Below, one piece after another: positions 24,955-35,004 of a DNA stretch of 64,000 bases (its first letter is position 1; every line of letters begins with the position of its first letter). Both the position numbers and the translations under genes were made by a program. Source of the DNA: Streptomyces sp. DH41 (lineage in GTDB: Bacteria > Actinomycetota > Actinomycetes > Streptomycetales > Streptomycetaceae). The stretch spans positions 1 to 64,000 of the forward strand of contig NZ_JARVKY010000001.1 in assembly GCF_029813785.1 (NCBI RefSeq), read 5' to 3'. Below the pieces are notes generated by a model. That model saw nothing but the letters and a program-made list of their open reading frames with translations. It ran no database searches and was not told the DNA's origin.

Positions 24955-25977
24955 TCAGAGCTTGACGATCATCTTTCCGGTGTTGTCGCCGCGCAGGACG
25001 CCGAGGAAGGCCTCCAGGTTGTTGTCGATGCCCTCGACGACCGTCTCGCGGTACTTCAGCTTGCCGGAGGCGACCCAGGGGCCGACCTCCTGGACGAACT
25101 GGGGCTGGAGGTCGTAGTGGTCGCCGACCAGGAAGCCCTCGATGCGGCCGCGGGTCTGGATCAGGCGGGCGAGGTTCTTCGGGCCCGGGGCGGGCTCGGT
25201 GTTGTTGTAGACGGAGATCGCGCCGCAGATGGCGATGCGGCCGTCCCGGTTGAGGGACCCGATGGCGGCCTCCAGGTGGTCGCCGCCCACGTTGTCGAAG
25301 TAGACGTCGACGCCGTCCGGGGCGGCGGCGCGCAGCTGCTCGCTCACCGGGCCTTCCTTGTAGTTGAAGGCGGCGTCGAAGCCGTACTCGTCGACGAGCA
25401 GCTTGACCTTCTCGTCCGAGCCGGCGGAGCCGATGACCCGGGAGGCGCCCTTGAGCTTCGCAATCTGGCCGACCTGGCTGCCGACGGCACCGGCCGCGCC
25501 GGAGACGAACACCGCGTCGCCCTCCTTGAAGGCGGCGGTGCGCAGCAGACCGGCGTAGGCGGTCAGCCCGGTCATGCCGAGCACGCCCAGGTACGTCGAG
25601 AGCGGCGCCGCGTCCGGGTCCACCTTGACGGCGTTCTTCGCGTCCACCGCGGCGTACTCGCGCCAGCCGAAGAAGTGCAGGACGTGGTCGCCGACGGCGA
25701 TGCCCTCGGCGTTGGAGGCGACGACCTCGCCGACCGCGCCGCCCTGCATGGGCTTGCCCAGCTCGTAGGGGGCGACGTAGGACTTGGCGGCGCTCATGCG
25801 GCCGCGCATGTAGGGGTCGACGGAGACGTACAGGTTGCGCACCAGCACCTGGTCCTCGCCCGGGGTGGGCAGCTCCGCCTCGACGAGGGCGAAGTCCTCG
25901 GGCTTGGGCCAGCCGACCGGACGGCTGACCAGGTGCCATTCGCGGTTCACGTCGGGGAGGGCGGGGGAGTCGGTCAT
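24955..25977 (-). CDS. NADP-dependent oxidoreductase (MDR, CurA/leukotriene reductase-like)
   Basis: A 340-residue zinc-free medium-chain reductase. The nucleotide loop is VSGAAGAVGSQVGQIAKLKG; the N-terminal LYVSVDPYMRGRM and the YFDNVGGDHLEA motif are typical of the NADPH:2-alkenal/curcumin reductase branch. It reduces enones, probably in detoxification. The start at 25977 has GGAAAGG upstream on the minus strand; the longer frame to 26184 crosses the operator. It is divergent from a MarR regulator. Confidence 0.9.
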   Translation of the reverse strand: MTDSPALPDVNREWHLVSRPVGWPKPEDFALVEAELPTPGEDQVLVRNLYVSVDPYMRGRMSAAKSYVAPYELGKPMQGGAVGEVVASNAEGIAVGDHVLHFFGWREYAAVDAKNAVKVDPDAAPLSTYLGVLGMTGLTAYAGLLRTAAFKEGDAVFVSGAAGAVGSQVGQIAKLKGASRVIGSAGSDEKVKLLVDEYGFDAAFNYKEGPVSEQLRAAAPDGVDVYFDNVGGDHLEAAIGSLNRDGRIAICGAISVYNNTEPAPGPKNLARLIQTRGRIEGFLVGDHYDLQPQFVQEVGPWVASGKLKYRETVVEGIDNNLEAFLGVLRGDNTGKMIVKL

Positions 25978-26023
25978 GGGGCACCTTTCCTGGGGCTTTC
26001 GAAGGCGTTTCGGACGCCGAAGA

Positions 26024-26042
26024 TGTTTCAGGCTCTGAAACA
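26024..26042. promoter_or_regulatory. MarR-type operator
   Basis: TGTTTCAG-GCT-CTGAAACA is a perfect 8+3+8 palindrome in the 117-base divergent region between the oxidoreductase and marR. A degenerate second copy (ACATTTCAGGTTGTCAAA, 26057-26074) lies nearer marR. The size and AT-rich centre suit a MarR dimer controlling both genes. Confidence 0.72.
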
Positions 26043-26094
26043 ACCATGCGACTGAACATTTCAGGTTGTCAAACAAATGGGTACCCTGGATTCC

Positions 26095-26535
26095 ATGGCC
26101 ACACCACACGACACCCCACGCCGACCCGACGCTCTCACCCTGGAAGTCGTCGAGCTGATCGGCGAGGTCGTGGCCCGCTTCCACGCCGACTACGAGGAGG
26201 CCGCCGCGGAACGCGCCCTGACCGGGGCGCAGGCCAAGCTGCTCAGCCTGCTCTCGCTGGAGCCGCTGCCGATGCGGAAGCTAGCCCGGAAGCTGCGGTG
26301 CGAGCCGTCGAACGTCACCGGGATCGTGGACCGGCTGGAGGCGCGCGGACTGGTCGAACGGCGCCCGGACCCCGGCGACCGCCGGGTGAAGGTGGCGGCG
26401 GCGACGGAGGAGGGGCGGCGGGTGGCGCGGGGACTGCGGGAGTCGCTGCGGTTCGCGCGGGAGCCGCTCGCGGGGTTGTCGGAGGGGGAGCGGGTGGCTC
26501 TGCGGGACGCGTTGCGGACGATGCTCGGGGACTGA
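26095..26535 (+). CDS. MarR-family transcriptional regulator
   Basis: A regulator of 146 residues from the ATG at 26095 (MATPHDTPRRPD). The winged helix is GAQAKLLSLLSLEPLPMRKLARKLRCEPSNVTGIVDRLEARGLVERRPDPGDRRVKV. TACCCT (26082-26087) is eight bases before this ATG and could be a -10 for a leaderless mRNA; the ATG at 26077 is in frame but lies within the promoter. It probably represses itself and the divergent oxidoreductase and senses an electrophile. Confidence 0.87.
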   Translation: MATPHDTPRRPDALTLEVVELIGEVVARFHADYEEAAAERALTGAQAKLLSLLSLEPLPMRKLARKLRCEPSNVTGIVDRLEARGLVERRPDPGDRRVKVAAATEEGRRVARGLRESLRFAREPLAGLSEGERVALRDALRTMLGD

Positions 26536-26558
26536 GCCGGAGGCGTCGCGGCGGCCGC

Positions 26559-26598
26559 GTCGGCTACGCGCACCACCAGTCGGCTACGCGCACCACCA
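26559..26598. repeat. Perfect 20-bp tandem duplication over a stop codon
   Basis: GTCGGCTACGCGCACCACCA occurs at 26559-26578 and again at 26579-26598. The second copy contains the last codons and stop of the minus-strand gene ending at 26584, so that end-plus-stop is present twice in tandem. Confidence 0.9.
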
Positions 26599-27303
26599 CA
26601 GGAAGCGGTCGCACGTCTCGGTCGGGGTCGGATCCGGTGAGGTCGGCGGGGCCGGAGTCGTCGTCGGGGAAGGGTCGTCCGGGGCCGTGGACGGCGGGTC
26701 CGGTGCGGGGGCCGTCTCCGGTGCCGGCGGGGGCGTCGAGGGGGCCTCGGCCCGGTCCGACGTCCTCGGCTTCTCCGCGTCCGGTGACATCGACGCCGAC
26801 ACCGTTGTCGAGGCGGAGGCGGAGGCGGAGGCGGAGGCCGAGGCGCCGGAGGTCGGCGTGCCCGAGGTCGCGTCCGTGTTCGCACCCGACGCGGCCTCGG
26901 CCGGGACCGCCGACGACTGCCCCACCTCCCGGCTCGCCCCGCCGTCCGTCGTCTCGCCGTCCGCCGCGGCCGGTCTCGCCGGGGAGTTCGGGGCGTCGGC
27001 GCCGAGTTCGGCGAGGCTCAGTCCGCCGGCCGCCAGGACGAAACCCGCGGTGGCGAAGAGGGCCCGGCGGCGACGCCTGCGGTGTGCGGCGGCCTTGCGG
27101 TCGCGACGGCCGGTCCGCCCGCCCGGTGAGGGGTCGCCGGTGGCCTCGTCGGGCGCGTCCGCCTCGTCGGCCGCCCGTGGCGCCCGTTCCTCACCCTCCG
27201 TCAAGTCGGGTACCGGCAGACGGAGTTGTTCGACCGGCGTACCGCACCCCGGGCAGGCGAGGGCGCCGTTGAGGTGCCGTCGGCACGGGTTGCAGTAGTC
27301 CAT
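26584..27303 (-). CDS. Zinc-ribbon single-pass membrane protein (SCO2400-like)
   Basis: A 239-residue protein. The N-terminus MDYCNPCRRHLNGALACPGCG has two CxxC pairs, a small zinc ribbon. A basic stretch (GRRDRKAAAHRRRRRR) precedes one transmembrane helix (about 80-100, ALFATAGFVLAAGGLSLAEL), and the rest is a long extracellular Ser/Thr/Pro/Ala-rich tail ending CDRFLWWCA. The architecture and the conserved C-terminal CDRFLWWC match a Streptomyces family I know as SCO2400-like, of unknown function. The tail may span the wall. Confidence 0.72.
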   Translation of the reverse strand: MDYCNPCRRHLNGALACPGCGTPVEQLRLPVPDLTEGEERAPRAADEADAPDEATGDPSPGGRTGRRDRKAAAHRRRRRRALFATAGFVLAAGGLSLAELGADAPNSPARPAAADGETTDGGASREVGQSSAVPAEAASGANTDATSGTPTSGASASASASASASTTVSASMSPDAEKPRTSDRAEAPSTPPPAPETAPAPDPPSTAPDDPSPTTTPAPPTSPDPTPTETCDRFLWWCA

Positions 27304-27431
27304 GACGCGGGAAGGTTAAGTTCCGCGACGGGCGCGTTCCTAGAGGCGGCTGTGAAGGTTGTGTGGGAAAGCGGCCGGGGCCCCTCCGCCCGCACTTTCG
27401 AAACTGCCGAAACCGTTATGTGTCCGACCCA

Positions 27432-27499
27432 TTGACACTCCGACCGCCCCCTCCTTACTGTCACGCCAGCATTTCGAACGAGTGACGAAATCTCGAACA
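27432..27499 (+). promoter_or_regulatory. Promoter and TGTTCG operator of the dehydratase operon
   Basis: TTGACA (27432-27437) and TTACTG (27455-27460) are 17 bases apart. Just downstream, 27485-27499 reads TGTTCGAGATTTCGT on the minus strand, a copy of the island's shared element. ATTTCG (27471-27476) and CGAAAT (27486-27491) add a wider palindrome. A site immediately after the start suits repression. Confidence 0.7.
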
Positions 27500-27517
27500 T
27501 AGCGAAGGGCAGCCGCC

Positions 27518-28684
27518 GTGCGCATCACCGGAATCAGCACACACGTGGTCGGGACGCCGTGGCGCAACCTGACATACGTCCAGGTGCACACCGACGAGGG
27601 AATCACCGGAGTCGGCGAGACCCGGATGCTGGGGCACACCGACGCCCTCCTCGGCTATCTGAAGGAGGCCGAGGCCAACCACATTCTCGGCTCCGACCCG
27701 TTCGCTGTCGAGGACCTGGTCCGCCGCATGAAGTACGGCGACTACGGCCGCGCCGGCGAGATCGTGATGTCCGGTATCGCCGTCGTCGAGATGGCCTGCT
27801 GGGACATCAAGGGCAAGGCCCTCGGCGTCCCCGTCTGGCAGCTGCTGGGCGGCAAGGTCACCGACAAGGTGAAGGCGTACGCCAACGGGTGGTACACCAC
27901 CGAGCGGACGCCGGAGGCGTACCACAAGGCCGCGCAGGGCGTCATGGAGCGCGGGTACCGGGCGCTGAAGATCGACCCGTTCGGCACCGGGCACTTCGAG
28001 CTGGACCAGCGGCAGACGAACTACGCCGTGTCGCTGATCGAGGCCGTGCGGGACGCGATCGGGCCGGACGCCGAGCTGATGCTGGAGATGCACGGCCGGT
28101 TCTCGCCCTCCACCGCCGTCCGGCTCGCGCGGGAACTCGCGCCCTTCAAGCCGGCCTGGCTGGAGGAGCCGGTGCCGCCGGAGAACCTCAAGGCGCTGCG
28201 GAAGGTCGCCGAGAAGGTCGACATCCCGGTCGCCACCGGCGAGCGCATCCACGACCGGATCGAGTTCCGGGAGCTGTTCGAGGACCAGTCGGTGGACATC
28301 ATCCAGCCCGACGTCGGCCACATCGGAGGCATCTGGGAGACCCGCAAGCTCGCCGCCACCGCCGAGACCCACTACACGCTCGTGGCCCCGCACAACGTGG
28401 GCGGCCCGGTCCTGACCGCCGCCAGCCTCCAGGTCGGCTTCACCTCCCCGAACTTCAAGATCCTGGAGCACTTCAACGACTTCGCGGACGCGGAGATCAA
28501 GAAGGTAGTGAAGGGGGCGCCGCAGGTGAACCCGGAGGACGGCTGCTTCCACCTCTCCGACGCGCCCGGCCTCGGGGTCGAGCTGGACACCGACGCGGCG
28601 GCCGAGTTCCCGCAGCAGCAGGCGCGGTTCGACCTGTGGGCCGAGGGCTGGGAGCAGCGCAAGCCCAAGGGTGCCGGGGCATGA
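27518..28684 (+). CDS. Mandelate racemase/muconate lactonizing-type sugar-acid dehydratase
   Basis: A 388-residue enolase-superfamily enzyme. Lys151 (ALKIDPFG) sits on the second barrel strand. Ligand positions are Glu190 (LMLEMHGR, with His192), Glu216/217 (WLEEPV) and Glu242 (ATGERI); Asp265 (IIQPDVGH) and His292 (APHNVGGP) form the base dyad. The E-x-H strand and the dyad resemble galactonate-type dehydratases, so it probably dehydrates a five- or six-carbon sugar acid to the 2-keto-3-deoxy acid. The exact substrate cannot be read. Its stop overlaps the next ATG by four bases. Confidence 0.87.
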   Translation: MRITGISTHVVGTPWRNLTYVQVHTDEGITGVGETRMLGHTDALLGYLKEAEANHILGSDPFAVEDLVRRMKYGDYGRAGEIVMSGIAVVEMACWDIKGKALGVPVWQLLGGKVTDKVKAYANGWYTTERTPEAYHKAAQGVMERGYRALKIDPFGTGHFELDQRQTNYAVSLIEAVRDAIGPDAELMLEMHGRFSPSTAVRLARELAPFKPAWLEEPVPPENLKALRKVAEKVDIPVATGERIHDRIEFRELFEDQSVDIIQPDVGHIGGIWETRKLAATAETHYTLVAPHNVGGPVLTAASLQVGFTSPNFKILEHFNDFADAEIKKVVKGAPQVNPEDGCFHLSDAPGLGVELDTDAAAEFPQQQARFDLWAEGWEQRKPKGAGA

Positions 28685-29685
28685 GCGGCGCCGTCGTCAT
28701 CGAGGCGCCGGGCGAGCACCGGCTCGTGCCGCACGAGCCGCGTGAGCCCGGCCCCGGCGAGGCGCTGGTGACGGTGCACGCGGCCGGGATCTGCGGCAGC
28801 GACCGCGAGGTGTACCAGGGCAACCGGCCCGAGGGCTACGTCCGTTACCCGCTCACTCCCGGACACGAATGGTCCGGGACGGTGGAGCGGGTCGGCGCCG
28901 GGGTGCCCGCGTCGCTCGTCGGGCGCGGGGTCGTCGGCGAGGGATTCCGCAACTGCCAGGTCTGCGACCGCTGTCACGCGGGCGACACGACGCTGTGCAC
29001 GGCGGGGTACGAGGAGACGGGGTTCACCCAGCCGGGGGCCATGGCGCCCACGCTGACGCTGCCCGCCCGCCTCCTGCACGTCCTGCCCGACGGCGCCGAC
29101 CTCACCGCCGCCGCCCTGCTGGAGCCGGCCGCCTGCATCGCCGCCGCCGCGCTCAAGGCCAACGCCCGCCCCGGTGAGCGGGTCGCCGTCGTCGGCACCG
29201 GGACGCTCGGCATGTTCGCCGTGCAGTTCCTGCGCGCCGCGTCCCCGGGCGAACTGCTGGTCGTCGGCACGCGCGGGGACCGGGAGGCGCTCTCGCGGCA
29301 GTACGGCGCGAGCGACTTCCGGACGAAGGACCAGCTCCTTGCGGACGACTTCGACGTCGTGATCGAGACCGCCGGGTCCGCCGACGCCGCCCGCACCGCC
29401 GCCGGGCTGCTGCGCAGAGGCGGACGGCTGGTGCTGACCGGTATCCCGGCGCCGGGGGCCGACGGGCTGGACCCGACCGACCTGGTCGTACGGCAGCTCG
29501 AGGTGCACACCGTCTTCGGGGCGCCGCCGGACGCGTGGGCGCACACCGTGCGGGTCTTCGCGGCCGGTCTGCTCGACCCACGGCCGCTGGTGACGCACGA
29601 GCTGCCCCTCACGGAGTTCCAGCAGGCCATCGAGCTGGTGGGATCCGGAGACCCGAAGGTCGGCAAGGTGCTGCTGCGTCCCTGA
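28681..29685 (+). CDS. Zinc-dependent alcohol/sugar dehydrogenase (MDR)
   Basis: A 334-residue zinc MDR enzyme. Catalytic zinc ligands are Cys38 (GICGSD) and His62-Glu63 (PGHEWSG); the structural zinc lobe has NCQVCDRCHAGDTTLC. The NAD(P) loop is VVGTGTLGMFAVQ. It probably oxidises a sugar or polyol, and coupling to a sugar-acid dehydratase suggests sugar oxidation at C1 or of a related alcohol. The reaction is inferred. Followed by a strong hairpin. Confidence 0.87.
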   Translation: MSGAVVIEAPGEHRLVPHEPREPGPGEALVTVHAAGICGSDREVYQGNRPEGYVRYPLTPGHEWSGTVERVGAGVPASLVGRGVVGEGFRNCQVCDRCHAGDTTLCTAGYEETGFTQPGAMAPTLTLPARLLHVLPDGADLTAAALLEPAACIAAAALKANARPGERVAVVGTGTLGMFAVQFLRAASPGELLVVGTRGDREALSRQYGASDFRTKDQLLADDFDVVIETAGSADAARTAAGLLRRGGRLVLTGIPAPGADGLDPTDLVVRQLEVHTVFGAPPDAWAHTVRVFAAGLLDPRPLVTHELPLTEFQQAIELVGSGDPKVGKVLLRP

Positions 29686-29701
29686 CGCCCACCCCTGAGC
29701 C

Positions 29702-29746
29702 GTACGCCGGTACGGGGGCGACCTGACGGCCTCCGTACCGGCGTAC
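29702..29746 (+). terminator. Hairpin after the dehydrogenase gene
   Basis: GTACGCCGGTACGG (29702-29715) and CCGTACCGGCGTAC (29733-29746) form a perfect 14-bp stem. It starts 17 bases after the stop and separates the two-gene operon from the next unit. Confidence 0.87.
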
Positions 29747-29780
29747 ACCCATCCGCACGGGCTCCTCCCCCGCCCGCGAC

Positions 29781-29830
29781 CGCGAACTTCGTCCGCCTGT
29801 AGCCGCGAACTTCGTCCGAAATACCGAACA
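29781..29830 (+). promoter_or_regulatory. Direct repeats and TGTTCG operator upstream of 29844
   Basis: CGCGAACTTCGTCCG occurs twice (29781-29795, 29804-29818), 23 bases start to start, so on one face of the helix. Overlapping the second copy, 29815-29830 reads TGTTCGGTATTTCGGA on the minus strand, a variant of the shared element, 14 bases before the GTG. Confidence 0.6.
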
Positions 29831-29843
29831 CTAAGGACAGCTT

Positions 29844-30818
29844 GTGACCGACGCTTCCGCCGCCAAGGCCGCCGCACGCAGGCCCGGTGAGCAGGCGCTC
29901 ACCGCCCTCGGCCTGGCCGCGCCCGCCCTCGACCCCGCCGACGCCTCGCCGCACTCCTTCCCGGGCGGCGGCCGCTGGCGCACCGAGATCCCCTCCTGCG
30001 AGGGGCCGGAGGCGCTGGGGGTGGTCCTGAAGGAGTCCTCACGGCTCGACGTGCCGATCCACCGGATCAGCCAGGGCAGCGGTGTCTGGATGCTGACCGA
30101 CGCCGAGATCACCGAGATGGTCGAGGCCACCGCCGAACGCGACATCGAGCTCTGCCTGTTCACCGGCCCGCGCGGCACCTGGGACATCGGCGGCTCCACC
30201 CGGACCGACTCGGGCGGCGCGGGCCTGAGGGCACGCGGCCACGACGCGGTCGCCGGGTGCGTCGAAGACGCCGTCCGGGCCACGGAGCTGGGCGTCAAGT
30301 GCCTGCTCGTCGCCGACGAGGGCGTGCTGTGGACGCTGCACCGGGCGCGCACGGCCGGCATCCTCCCCACCGACACCACGCTCAAGCTGTCGGCGCTCGT
30401 GGGACCGGTCAACCCGGCCTCGTACGCGGTGTACGAGCGACTCGGCGCCGACTCCATCAACGTGCCCAGCGACCTGACGCCGGACCACCTGACCGAGATC
30501 AGACGGGTTTCGGCCGCGCCGATGGACATGTACATCGAGGCCCCCGACGACCTCGGCGGCTATGTGCGGATGTACGAGGTCGCCGAGCTGGTCCGGCGCG
30601 GCGCCCCGCTGTACCTGAAGTTCGGTCTCTCCAAGGCGCCCGGGATCTATCCGTACGGCCACCACCTGCGGGAACTGACGCTGACCACCGCCAAGGAGCG
30701 GGTGCGGCGCGGCCGGCTCGCCCTCGATCTGCTCGCGCGGCACGGGGCGGACGGGGACATGGCTCCGCTCGGCACCCGGCTGCCGGGCTCGCTCAACCGG
30801 TTCGAGATCTCGTCATAA
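29844..30818 (+). CDS. TIM-barrel-like protein of unassigned function (U32-peptidase-like)
   Basis: A 324-residue cytosolic protein, GTG start with AAGGA six bases upstream. It alternates predicted strands and helices like a TIM barrel ([84 protein letters not shown]). Parts resemble proteins labelled U32 peptidase, but no catalytic motif I can name is present. Its place between sugar-acid genes and a sugar transporter, with the island's operator, suggests an aldolase or isomerase-like role in the same pathway; this is inference. Confidence 0.6.
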   Translation: MTDASAAKAAARRPGEQALTALGLAAPALDPADASPHSFPGGGRWRTEIPSCEGPEALGVVLKESSRLDVPIHRISQGSGVWMLTDAEITEMVEATAERDIELCLFTGPRGTWDIGGSTRTDSGGAGLRARGHDAVAGCVEDAVRATELGVKCLLVADEGVLWTLHRARTAGILPTDTTLKLSALVGPVNPASYAVYERLGADSINVPSDLTPDHLTEIRRVSAAPMDMYIEAPDDLGGYVRMYEVAELVRRGAPLYLKFGLSKAPGIYPYGHHLRELTLTTAKERVRRGRLALDLLARHGADGDMAPLGTRLPGSLNRFEISS

Positions 30819-30887
30819 CGTTCCGGAAACTCCCTTCACAAAAGAAGACACAGCCGCGCACAATCCCACACACCTGCTCTCGGTCGT

Positions 30888-30931
30888 TCCACCCTCGGCT
30901 CCACCCTCGATTCCCACTCGGCTCCACCCTC
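30888..30931. repeat. Three TCCACCCTC copies in the transporter leader
   Basis: TCCACCCTC lies at 30888-30896, 30900-30908 and 30923-30931; the last two belong to a 15-bp repeat CTCGGCTCCACCCTC (30894-30908, 30917-30931) with 23-base spacing. The 176-base gap before the binding-protein gene holds no gene. Possibly an activator site. Confidence 0.6.
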
Positions 30932-30994
30932 AGCTTCTTGCGTGCCGGCACCACCACCCGACCGAGCCCTGCACCCACATCAAGGATGATGACC

Positions 30995-32104
30995 ATGCGC
31001 AACCGCAGAGCCGCACTCGCCGCCGTAGCCTCCGCCGCCTCCCTCGCCCTCACCCTGACCGCCTGTGGCCAGAACAGCGAGGGCGGCAGCGAGGAGAACA
31101 AGGGCGGCGACGACGGCGCCACCATCGGCATCGCGATGCCCACCAAGTCCTCCGAGCGCTGGATCTCCGACGGCGCCAATGTAGAGAAGGAACTGAAGGC
31201 CAAGGGCTATGAGACCAAGCTCGTCTACGGCGAGGACGACCCGGACCAGCAGGTCTCCCAGATCGAGAACATGATCACGCAGGGCGTGGACGCCCTGGTC
31301 ATCGCCGCGATCGACAACAAGTCCCTGGGCAACGTGCTCCAGCAGGCCAAGGACGCCGACATCCCGGTCATCTCCTACGACCGGCTGATCCTCGGCACGG
31401 AGAACGTCGACTACTACGCCTCGTTCGACAACGAGAAGGTCGGCGAGCTGCAGGGCACCTACATCGTGGACAAGCTCGGTCTGAAGGACGGCAAGAAGGG
31501 CCCCTTCAACATCGAGCTGTTCGCCGGCTCCAACGACGACAACAACACCGGGTACTTCTTCCGGGGCGCGATGAACGTCCTGAAGCCGTACATGGACAAG
31601 GGCGACCTGGTCGTCCGGTCCAAGCAGACCGACCTCAACCAGGTCACCACCCTGCGCTGGGACGGCGGCACCGCGCAGAAGCGCATGGACGACCTGCTCA
31701 CCTCCAGCTACCGCAGCGCCCGGGTCGACGCGGTGCTCTCGCCCTACGACGGCATCTCCATCGGCATCCTGTCCGCCCTGAAGTCGGACGGCTACGGCTC
31801 GGGCAGCAAGCCCATGCCGGTCGTCACGGGCCAGGACGCGGAGGTCGCCTCGGTGAAGTCGATCATCGCGGGCCAGCAGACGCAGACCGTCTTCAAGGAC
31901 CTCCGCGAACTCGCCAAGGTCGCCTCGAACATGGTCGAAGCCTCCCTCAACGACAAGAAGCCCGAGGTCAACGACACCAAGTCGTACGACAACGGTGCCA
32001 AGGTCGTCCCCGCCTACCTGCTGCAGCCGGTCAGCGTCGACAAGAGCAACTACGAGAAGGTCCTCATCGACGGCGGCACCTACTCCGCGGACGACCTCAA
32101 GTAA
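30995..32104 (+). CDS. Sugar ABC transporter substrate-binding lipoprotein (ChvE-type)
   Basis: A lipoprotein of 369 residues from the ATG at 30995, eight bases after AAGGA; ATGs at 30986 and 30989 are in frame but overlap that site. The signal is [20 protein letters not shown] ending at lipobox Cys24 (LTLTACGQ). The mature part is a periplasmic-binding-protein type 1 fold for monosaccharides ([70 protein letters not shown]), like ChvE/XylF. Likely ligands are arabinose, galactose or xylose. Confidence 0.92.
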   Translation: MRNRRAALAAVASAASLALTLTACGQNSEGGSEENKGGDDGATIGIAMPTKSSERWISDGANVEKELKAKGYETKLVYGEDDPDQQVSQIENMITQGVDALVIAAIDNKSLGNVLQQAKDADIPVISYDRLILGTENVDYYASFDNEKVGELQGTYIVDKLGLKDGKKGPFNIELFAGSNDDNNTGYFFRGAMNVLKPYMDKGDLVVRSKQTDLNQVTTLRWDGGTAQKRMDDLLTSSYRSARVDAVLSPYDGISIGILSALKSDGYGSGSKPMPVVTGQDAEVASVKSIIAGQQTQTVFKDLRELAKVASNMVEASLNDKKPEVNDTKSYDNGAKVVPAYLLQPVSVDKSNYEKVLIDGGTYSADDLK

Positions 32105-32135
32105 CCGGGCCCCACAAGGATTGGAAGGCACGACC

Positions 32136-33691
<1,556 letters not shown>

Positions 33692-33695
<4 letters not shown>

Positions 33696-34936
33696 GCACG
33701 GACGTGACCGCCAAGACCCCGGCCCCCGCGCCGTCCGGCAGAGGCGGGTCGGCCTCCGGCGACGGCCTGCTGCGGCTGATGCTCGACGGCATGCGCCGCA
33801 ACATGCGCCAGTACGGCATGCTGATGGCCCTCGGCCTGATCGTGGTGCTGTTCGCGGTGTGGTCCGACGGCGACCTGCTGCTGCCGCGCAACGTCTCCAA
33901 CCTGGTGCTGCAGAACAGCTACATCCTGATCCTCGCGATCGGCATGATGCTCGTCATCATCGCGGGCCACATCGACCTGTCGGTGGGCTCACTGACCGCG
34001 TTCATCGGCTCGATGGCCGCCGTCCTGATGGTCAAGAACGATCTGCCCTGGCCGGTCGCGGTCATCCTGTGTCTGGCCATCGGCGCCCTCGCGGGATCCG
34101 TACAAGGGTTCTTCATCGCCTATCTGGGCATACCGTCGTTCATCGTGACCTTGGCGGGCATGCTGCTCTTCCGCGGTCTGACGGAGATCTTCCTGAAGGG
34201 CCAGACCCTCGGCCCGTTCCCCAAGGACCTGCAGAAGATCGCCAACGGCTTCCTGCCCGAGGTCGGCCCGAACACCAACTACCACAACCTCACGCTGTTG
34301 CTGGGCTTCGCCCTGATCGCCTTCGTGGTGTTCCAGGAGGTCCGCGACCGCAAGCGGCAGCTGGAGTTCGCCCTCGAGGTGCCCCCGGTCAAGCTGTTCG
34401 TGCTCAAGCTGGTCGCACTGGTCTCCGCCGTCCTCGTCGTCACGCTGCTGCTCGCCAGCTACAAGGGCGCCCCGGTCGTGCTGCTCATCCTGGGCGTGCT
34501 GGTCGTCGGGTTCGGCTACCTGATGCGCAACGCGATCATCGGCCGCCACATCTACGCCATCGGCGGCAACCTGCCCGCGGCCAAGCTGTCGGGCGTGAAG
34601 GACAAGAAGGTCACCTTCCTGGTCTTCCTGAACATGGGCATGCTCGCGGCCCTGGCGGGTCTGGTCTTCGCCGCCCGCTTCAACGCGGCCTCTCCCAAGG
34701 CCGGCCTCAACTTCGAGCTGGAGGCCATCGCCGCCTCGTTCATCGGCGGCGCGTCGATGAGCGGCGGCGTCGGCACGGTCCTCGGCGCGATCATCGGCGG
34801 TCTGGTCCTGGGCGTGCTGAACAACGGCATGAACCTCGTCGGCATCGGCACCGACTGGCAGCAGGTCATCAAGGGCGCGGTACTGCTGGCGGCGGTCGGG
34901 TTCGACGTGTGGAACAAGCGCAAGGTCGGTTCGTAA
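33692..34936 (+). CDS. Sugar ABC transporter permease (XylH/GguB type)
   Basis: A 414-residue permease with about ten membrane helices, the single-permease design of CUT2 monosaccharide importers. [44 protein letters not shown], and [37 protein letters not shown] with NNGMNLVGI are family hallmarks. Translationally coupled to the ATPase and followed by a strong terminator. Confidence 0.94.
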
Positions 34937-34943
34937 CGGATCT

Positions 34944-34971
34944 CGGGCCCCGCCCCTGACGGCGGGGCCCG
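34944..34971 (+). terminator. Terminator of the sugar ABC operon
   Basis: CGGGCCCCGCC (34944-34954) and GGCGGGGCCCG (34961-34971) form a perfect 11-bp stem with a six-base loop, followed by a pyrimidine run (CTTCTTTCC). Confidence 0.9.
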
Positions 34972-35004
34972 CTTCTTTCCACGGAAAGTACAGGAGCCGC
35001 ACTC

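Noticed and set aside
30819..30994. Leader examined for a riboswitch
   Set aside because: Direct repeats but no conserved stem arrangement or known aptamer sequence could be seen.
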